Below are positions 60,191-64,000 of a stretch of 64,000 bases of DNA, piece by piece. A program made the position numbers and the translations under genes. The number at the start of each line of letters is the position of its first letter. Within the stretch, counting starts at the first letter, position 1. Location: contig BQKD01000001.1 in NCBI GenBank assembly GCA_022834735.1, positions 535,659 to 599,658 of the forward strand, given 5' to 3'. This stretch comes from Erysipelotrichaceae bacterium OPF54 (GTDB taxonomy: Bacteria; Bacillota_I; Bacilli_A; Erysipelotrichales; Erysipelotrichaceae). The notes under the pieces were generated by a model. That model was not told where the DNA came from, ran no database searches, and saw only the letters and a list, made by a program, of their open reading frames with translations.

Positions 60191-62644
60191 ATGGCCGGAT
60201 TTTTAAATGGACTTTTTTCGGAAGAAAAAAGGGAATTAAACAAACTGGAAAAAATGGCAGACAAAGTGCTGGCGCTCGAGCCTGGCATTTCGAAACTGTC
60301 CGATGACGAATTAAAAAATAAAACTGTTGAATTCCGCGATCGGCTCGAAAACGGGGAAACGACAGAAGATATTTTATATGAAGCGTTTGCGGTAGCGCGC
60401 GAAGCCGCATACCGCGTGATCAACGAGAAGCCGTATAAGGTACAGATCATGGGCTCGCTTGCGATGAACCTGGGCGATATTGCCGAAATGAAAACAGGAG
60501 AAGGAAAGACGCTGACGGCAACCATGGCCGTTTATCTGAATGCCCTGGAAGGAAAAGGCGTTCACGTTATTACGGTCAATGAATACCTGGCCGGACGCGA
60601 CGCGGCCTGGATGGGCGAGATCTACCGCTTTTTAGGGCTGACGGTCGGTGTCAACAAGCGTGAGCTTTCGCCGCGGGAAAAGCGCGAAGCCTATAACTGC
60701 GATATCACGTATACGACCAACTCGGAGCTTGGATTCGACTATCTGCGCGACAACATGGTGACCGATGTCAAGGATCGTGTCATGCGCGGACTGCATATGG
60801 CGATCATCGATGAGGTCGATTCGGTGCTGATCGATGAATCGAGGACGCCGCTCATCATTTCGGGAGGAAAGAAACAGACAGCCAATCTGTATATCGGAGC
60901 GGACCGTTTCGTGAAGACGCTCACTGCACCGGAATATGAAACAGACAAACACACGCATGAAAAGACGCTTGTTTCAGGTGATTATGATATCGACGAAAAG
61001 ACGCGTCAGGTCATGCTTTCCGAAGAAGGTGTAAAAAAGGCCGAAAAGTTCTTCAATATCGATAACCTGTACGATATCGAGCATACCCAGCTCGTGCACC
61101 ACATCAATCAGGCCCTGCGCGCCAACTACATCATGATGAAAGGTGTGGAATATGTCGTGAACGATGAGCAGGAAATCGTGATCGTCGACCAGTTTACCGG
61201 ACGTATGATGCCGGGACGTGCGTACAGCGACGGACTTCATCAGGCGATCGAGGCCAAGGAAGGCGTGCCGATCAAAGAGGAAACTTCCACGCTGGCAACG
61301 ATCACCTACCAGAACTTCTTCCGTCTGTACGAAAAGCTTGCCGGTATGACGGGTACGGCAAAAACAGAAGAAGAGGAATTCCTTTCGACATACAACATGA
61401 AGGTCATCGTGATCCCTACTAATAAGCCGGTCGTGCGCGATGACATGCCGGATGAGATTTATGCGCGCAAAGAGGATAAATACCGCGCTCTGGTCAACCG
61501 TGTCAAGGAGCTGCACGAAAAAGGACAGCCTGTTCTGGTCGGTACGATCGCGGTCGAAACTTCGGAGCTCATCTCGAAGATGCTCAAGAAGGAAAAGATC
61601 CCTCACGAAGTGCTCAATGCCAAGAACCATGCGCGCGAGGCGGAAATTGTTGCCAAGGCCGGACAGGTCGGTTCGGTAACGATCGCGACCAATATGGCTG
61701 GCCGCGGTACGGACATCAAGCTTTCTCCTGCATCCAGAGAGCTTGGCGGGCTTGCGGTGCTCGGCTCGGAACGTCACGAAAGCCGCCGTATCGACAATCA
61801 GCTGCGCGGACGTTCGGGGCGTCAGGGAGATCCGGGATTCTCGAAATTCTACGTATCGCTCGAGGATTCGCTCATGGTGCGTTTCGGCGGCGACAAGCTG
61901 CAGGGACTGTTCGACAAGATGGGCGATGAGCAGATCGAGTCAAAGACGGTGACGAAATCGATCACGATGGCTCAGAAACGTGTCGAAGGATTCAACTTCG
62001 ATTCGCGCAAGCAGCTGCTCGATTACGATGATGTGCTCCGCCGTCAGCGCGAGATCATTTACGCGCAGCGCAACAAGATCCTCGAAAGCGAGAGTGTGCA
62101 TGACATGGTCAAGGTCATTTTCGAAAAGGTGATCGATCAGACGCTGCAGGCCAATCTTTCGGATTCCAAAAAAGGGTCGGTCGATATTCCGGGATTGATC
62201 AAGTCGCTGGAAATGATGGGGCTTCAGGAAGACCGTGCCATCCATGCTGACGAGCTGGAAGGCAAAAACTACGATCAGATCAAGGAATACGTCTTCGACA
62301 AAGTGTGGACCGATTACGAAAACGAGATTGCCGATGTGAAAAACCAGTTCCTTCCGTTCGAGAAGACGGTGGTCCTGCGCAATATGGACCGCAACTGGAT
62401 CGAGCACATCGACCGTATGGATAAATTGAGAAGCGGTATCTATCTGCGTTCATATGCTCAGAACAACCCTCTGCAGCAATACGTGCAGGAAGGATTCGAC
62501 ATGTTCGAGGAAATGAACCAGCGGATCGACCGCGAGATCGCGTTCTTCCTCCTGAAGGTGCGCATACGCCGCGTGACCACGAAGAAGGAAGAGATCGTCC
62601 AGAAAGCAAAAGCTGCCCAGAAGGCAAAAGGAGCGAATGCGTAA
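60191..62644 (+). CDS. secA: Preprotein translocase ATPase SecA
   Basis: An 817-aa motor that drives proteins through SecYEG at the membrane. Walker A is MKTGEGKTLTA near residue 100, the DEVDS box near 208, NMAGRGTDIKL near 500, and ERHESRRIDNQLRGRSGRQGD near 530. The C-terminus ends in a Lys/Ala-rich stretch without the zinc-binding SEC-C tail, as in short Firmicute SecA. AAAGGAGG precedes the ATG. prfB follows with a TAATG overlap, the common secA-prfB order. Confidence 0.96.
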   Translation: MAGFLNGLFSEEKRELNKLEKMADKVLALEPGISKLSDDELKNKTVEFRDRLENGETTEDILYEAFAVAREAAYRVINEKPYKVQIMGSLAMNLGDIAEMKTGEGKTLTATMAVYLNALEGKGVHVITVNEYLAGRDAAWMGEIYRFLGLTVGVNKRELSPREKREAYNCDITYTTNSELGFDYLRDNMVTDVKDRVMRGLHMAIIDEVDSVLIDESRTPLIISGGKKQTANLYIGADRFVKTLTAPEYETDKHTHEKTLVSGDYDIDEKTRQVMLSEEGVKKAEKFFNIDNLYDIEHTQLVHHINQALRANYIMMKGVEYVVNDEQEIVIVDQFTGRMMPGRAYSDGLHQAIEAKEGVPIKEETSTLATITYQNFFRLYEKLAGMTGTAKTEEEEFLSTYNMKVIVIPTNKPVVRDDMPDEIYARKEDKYRALVNRVKELHEKGQPVLVGTIAVETSELISKMLKKEKIPHEVLNAKNHAREAEIVAKAGQVGSVTIATNMAGRGTDIKLSPASRELGGLAVLGSERHESRRIDNQLRGRSGRQGDPGFSKFYVSLEDSLMVRFGGDKLQGLFDKMGDEQIESKTVTKSITMAQKRVEGFNFDSRKQLLDYDDVLRRQREIIYAQRNKILESESVHDMVKVIFEKVIDQTLQANLSDSKKGSVDIPGLIKSLEMMGLQEDRAIHADELEGKNYDQIKEYVFDKVWTDYENEIADVKNQFLPFEKTVVLRNMDRNWIEHIDRMDKLRSGIYLRSYAQNNPLQQYVQEGFDMFEEMNQRIDREIAFFLLKVRIRRVTTKKEEIVQKAKAAQKAKGANA

Positions 62645-63745
62645 TGGAACTTTATGAATTAAAACAAGAAGCCGCTGCTCACCTGGAAAAGTTGGACGTT
62701 CTGGGTGAGTCACTTTGACCTCGCGTCAAAAGAAGAAGAAATAAAAAAACTCGACGAACAGATGCTTGCGCCCGATTTCTGGAATGACCAGAGAGGGGCG
62801 CAGAGCGTCATCCGGCGCCGCAACAGCATCAAGGACATTATCGATTCATACAACGCCCTGCACGACGAGCTGGCTTCGCTCGACGAAACGGCGGACGAAT
62901 TGAAAACAAACTTTGATGAAGAGCTCATGATGATGGCCGAGGAGGAGTACGCTCAGACCGCGAAAAAATTCGAGGACTTCGAAGTCAAGGTGCTTCTTTC
63001 CCACGAATACGACAACTCCAACGCGATCCTCGAGATCCACCCGGGAGCGGGCGGGACCGAAAGCTGCGACTGGGCCGGGATGCTGTATCGAATGTATACA
63101 CGATATGCCGAAAAGCACGGCTATAAAGTGAGCGTTCTCGATTATCTTCCTGGAGAAGAGGCCGGGATCAAAAGCGTGACCTTCCTTGTCGAAGGAGAAA
63201 AAGCGTACGGTTATCTGAAATCAGAAAAGGGCGTGCACCGTCTTGTGCGGATCTCGCCGTTCGATTCGGGCGCGCGGCGTCATACGTCGTTTGCTTCGCT
63301 CGAGGTCATGCCTCAGTTCAATGAGGAAATCGAGATCGAGATCAAGCCGGAAGATCTGATTATCGAAACGAAAAGAGCATCGGGTGCCGGCGGTCAGCAT
63401 ATCAACAAGACCGATTCGGCGATCCGTATGGTCCATAAGCCGACAGGGATCGTGGCGACGTGCCAGTCGGGACGCAGCCAGATCCAGAACCGCGAAGAAG
63501 CGCTGCGCATCCTCAAATCGAGGCTGTATCAGCGCGAGATCGAGGAACAGGAAAAGAAGATCGCGGCTCTGAAAGGGGAGCAGGCAGCCAACGAATGGGG
63601 ATCCCAGATCCGCAACTATGTGCTGCATCCGTACAGTCTTGTCAAGGACGTGCGTACCGGCTATGAAACGAGCCAGGTGCAGAGCGTGCTGGACGGCGAC
63701 CTGGACGGATTCATCTTCGCCTATCTGAAATCGCAGATCCAGTAA
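62644..63745 (+). CDS. prfB: Peptide chain release factor 2, with programmed +1 frameshift
   Basis: RF2 ends translation at UAA and UGA. The first 24 codons from ATG 62644 (overlapping the secA stop) end at CTT-TGA (62713-62718). Reading +1 (GAC from 62717) continues into DLASKEEEIKKLDEQ and the rest of RF2, about 366 aa in total. GGTGAG, complementary to the 16S anti-SD region, sits 3 nt before CTT, as expected. The stop-recognition tripeptide SPF and the catalytic GGQ (SGAGGQHINKTDSA) are intact. A GTG at 62705 is not the real start. Confidence 0.95.
62707..62719 (+). promoter_or_regulatory. prfB autoregulatory frameshift site
   Basis: The internal SD-like GGTGAG is at 62704-62709, a TCA spacer codon follows, then CTTTGAC with the in-frame UGA at 62716-62718. 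Low RF2 lets ribosomes pause at UGA and slip to +1, restoring RF2 synthesis. Confidence 0.92.
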
Positions 63746-63746
63746 G

Positions 63747-63768
63747 TCATCTTCGGATGGCTTTTTTT
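63747..63768 (+). terminator. UUCG hairpin after prfB
   Basis: GTCATC-TTCG-GATGGC followed by T8; the stem is short. Confidence 0.6.
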
Positions 63769-63792
63769 TGCGGATTCCGTATACTTGTACAT

Positions 63793-64000
63793 ATGGAACT
63801 TTATATGACTGCTTTTGAAAACATACAATCGAATCCTACTGAACCTGTTAACCGGATCGTGCTCGATCTTTGCTCGATGGAGGAAAAATGCACGTACGAA
63901 CAGCTTCTCGATCTCTATGCGTATTGCCTTGTTCATGAAATTTCCCTGCACATCGAAAGTCTGCCGGGCTGTTTCGAAAAAGATAAAAAGGTATGGAACA
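63793..64000 (+). CDS. Unknown protein, cut by the right edge
   Basis: An open frame from ATG 63793 runs at least 69 codons to the window end with host-like codon use (opening MELYMTAFENIQSNPTEPVN, with a VLDLCSMEEKCTYEQLLDLYAYC helix-rich part). A TATACT box ends 7 nt before the ATG and there is no SD, so it may be leaderless; the second ATG (63805) is also possible. No family was recognised from this part. Confidence 0.5.
   Translation, partial: MELYMTAFENIQSNPTEPVNRIVLDLCSMEEKCTYEQLLDLYAYCLVHEISLHIESLPGCFEKDKKVWN

Overview
The window looks like chromosomal DNA of a fermentative, mid-GC Firmicute, most likely Erysipelotrichaceae or a close relative. This rests on gene content, not on a marker search: a Leu T-box, prfB with a programmed frameshift, PTS sugar uptake with cre-like CcpA sites, an L-2-hydroxyacid (lactate-type) dehydrogenase, PadR/DUF1700/DUF4097 and PadR/DUF2812 modules, and a complete type II-A CRISPR-Cas9 locus. 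No rRNA or tRNA gene was seen.

Layout. 1-8.6 kb: a uracil-DNA glycosylase cut by the left edge, a CMD-cupin-flavodoxin operon, an FMN reductase, a CNNM/CBS membrane protein, then minus-strand genes (ABC-2 exporter, GNAT, small membrane protein, YigZ). 8.7-13.7 kb: nitrite/sulfite reductase, Na/Pi symporter, GNAT, and an ADP-ribosylglycohydrolase gene frameshifted at an A8 tract. 13.8-18.6 kb: a T-box-controlled leuA-leuC-leuD-leuB operon. 18.7-27.5 kb: two PadR modules, oxidoreductases, an esterase, HAD hydrolases and a candidate structured RNA before an 86-aa protein gene. 27.5-40.7 kb: CapA-like protein, then a LacI regulator beside a seven-gene sugar operon (EIIC, esterase, split transketolase, FGGY kinase, fucose-isomerase-family enzyme, apiosidase-like DUF4038 protein). 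That set fits uptake and catabolism of an apiosyl glycoside through apulose 4-phosphate. HAD and PfkB genes follow.

40.8-49.3 kb: an AT-rich island bordered on the left by a decayed IS30-type transposase. It holds a divergent tracrRNA (about 102 nt), cas9 (1366 aa), cas1, cas2, csn2, a short leader ending in ATTTGAG, and an array of 25 repeats and 24 spacers. The tracrRNA promoter overlaps the cas9 ribosome-binding site. 49.3-64 kb: HD hydrolase, two phosphomannose-isomerase homologues (one lacking its metal ligands), an XRE/S24-like regulator, PHP phosphatase, nitrilase, HAD, GltD-like oxidoreductase, MutY, a GntR-ABC module, secA, prfB and a gene cut by the right edge.

A recurring feature is genes that begin only 6-7 nt after a -10 box with no Shine-Dalgarno sequence, so they are probably leaderless: capA-like 27543, esterase 40737, HD 49337, XRE 51719, HAD 54248, hypothetical 56821 and perhaps 63793.
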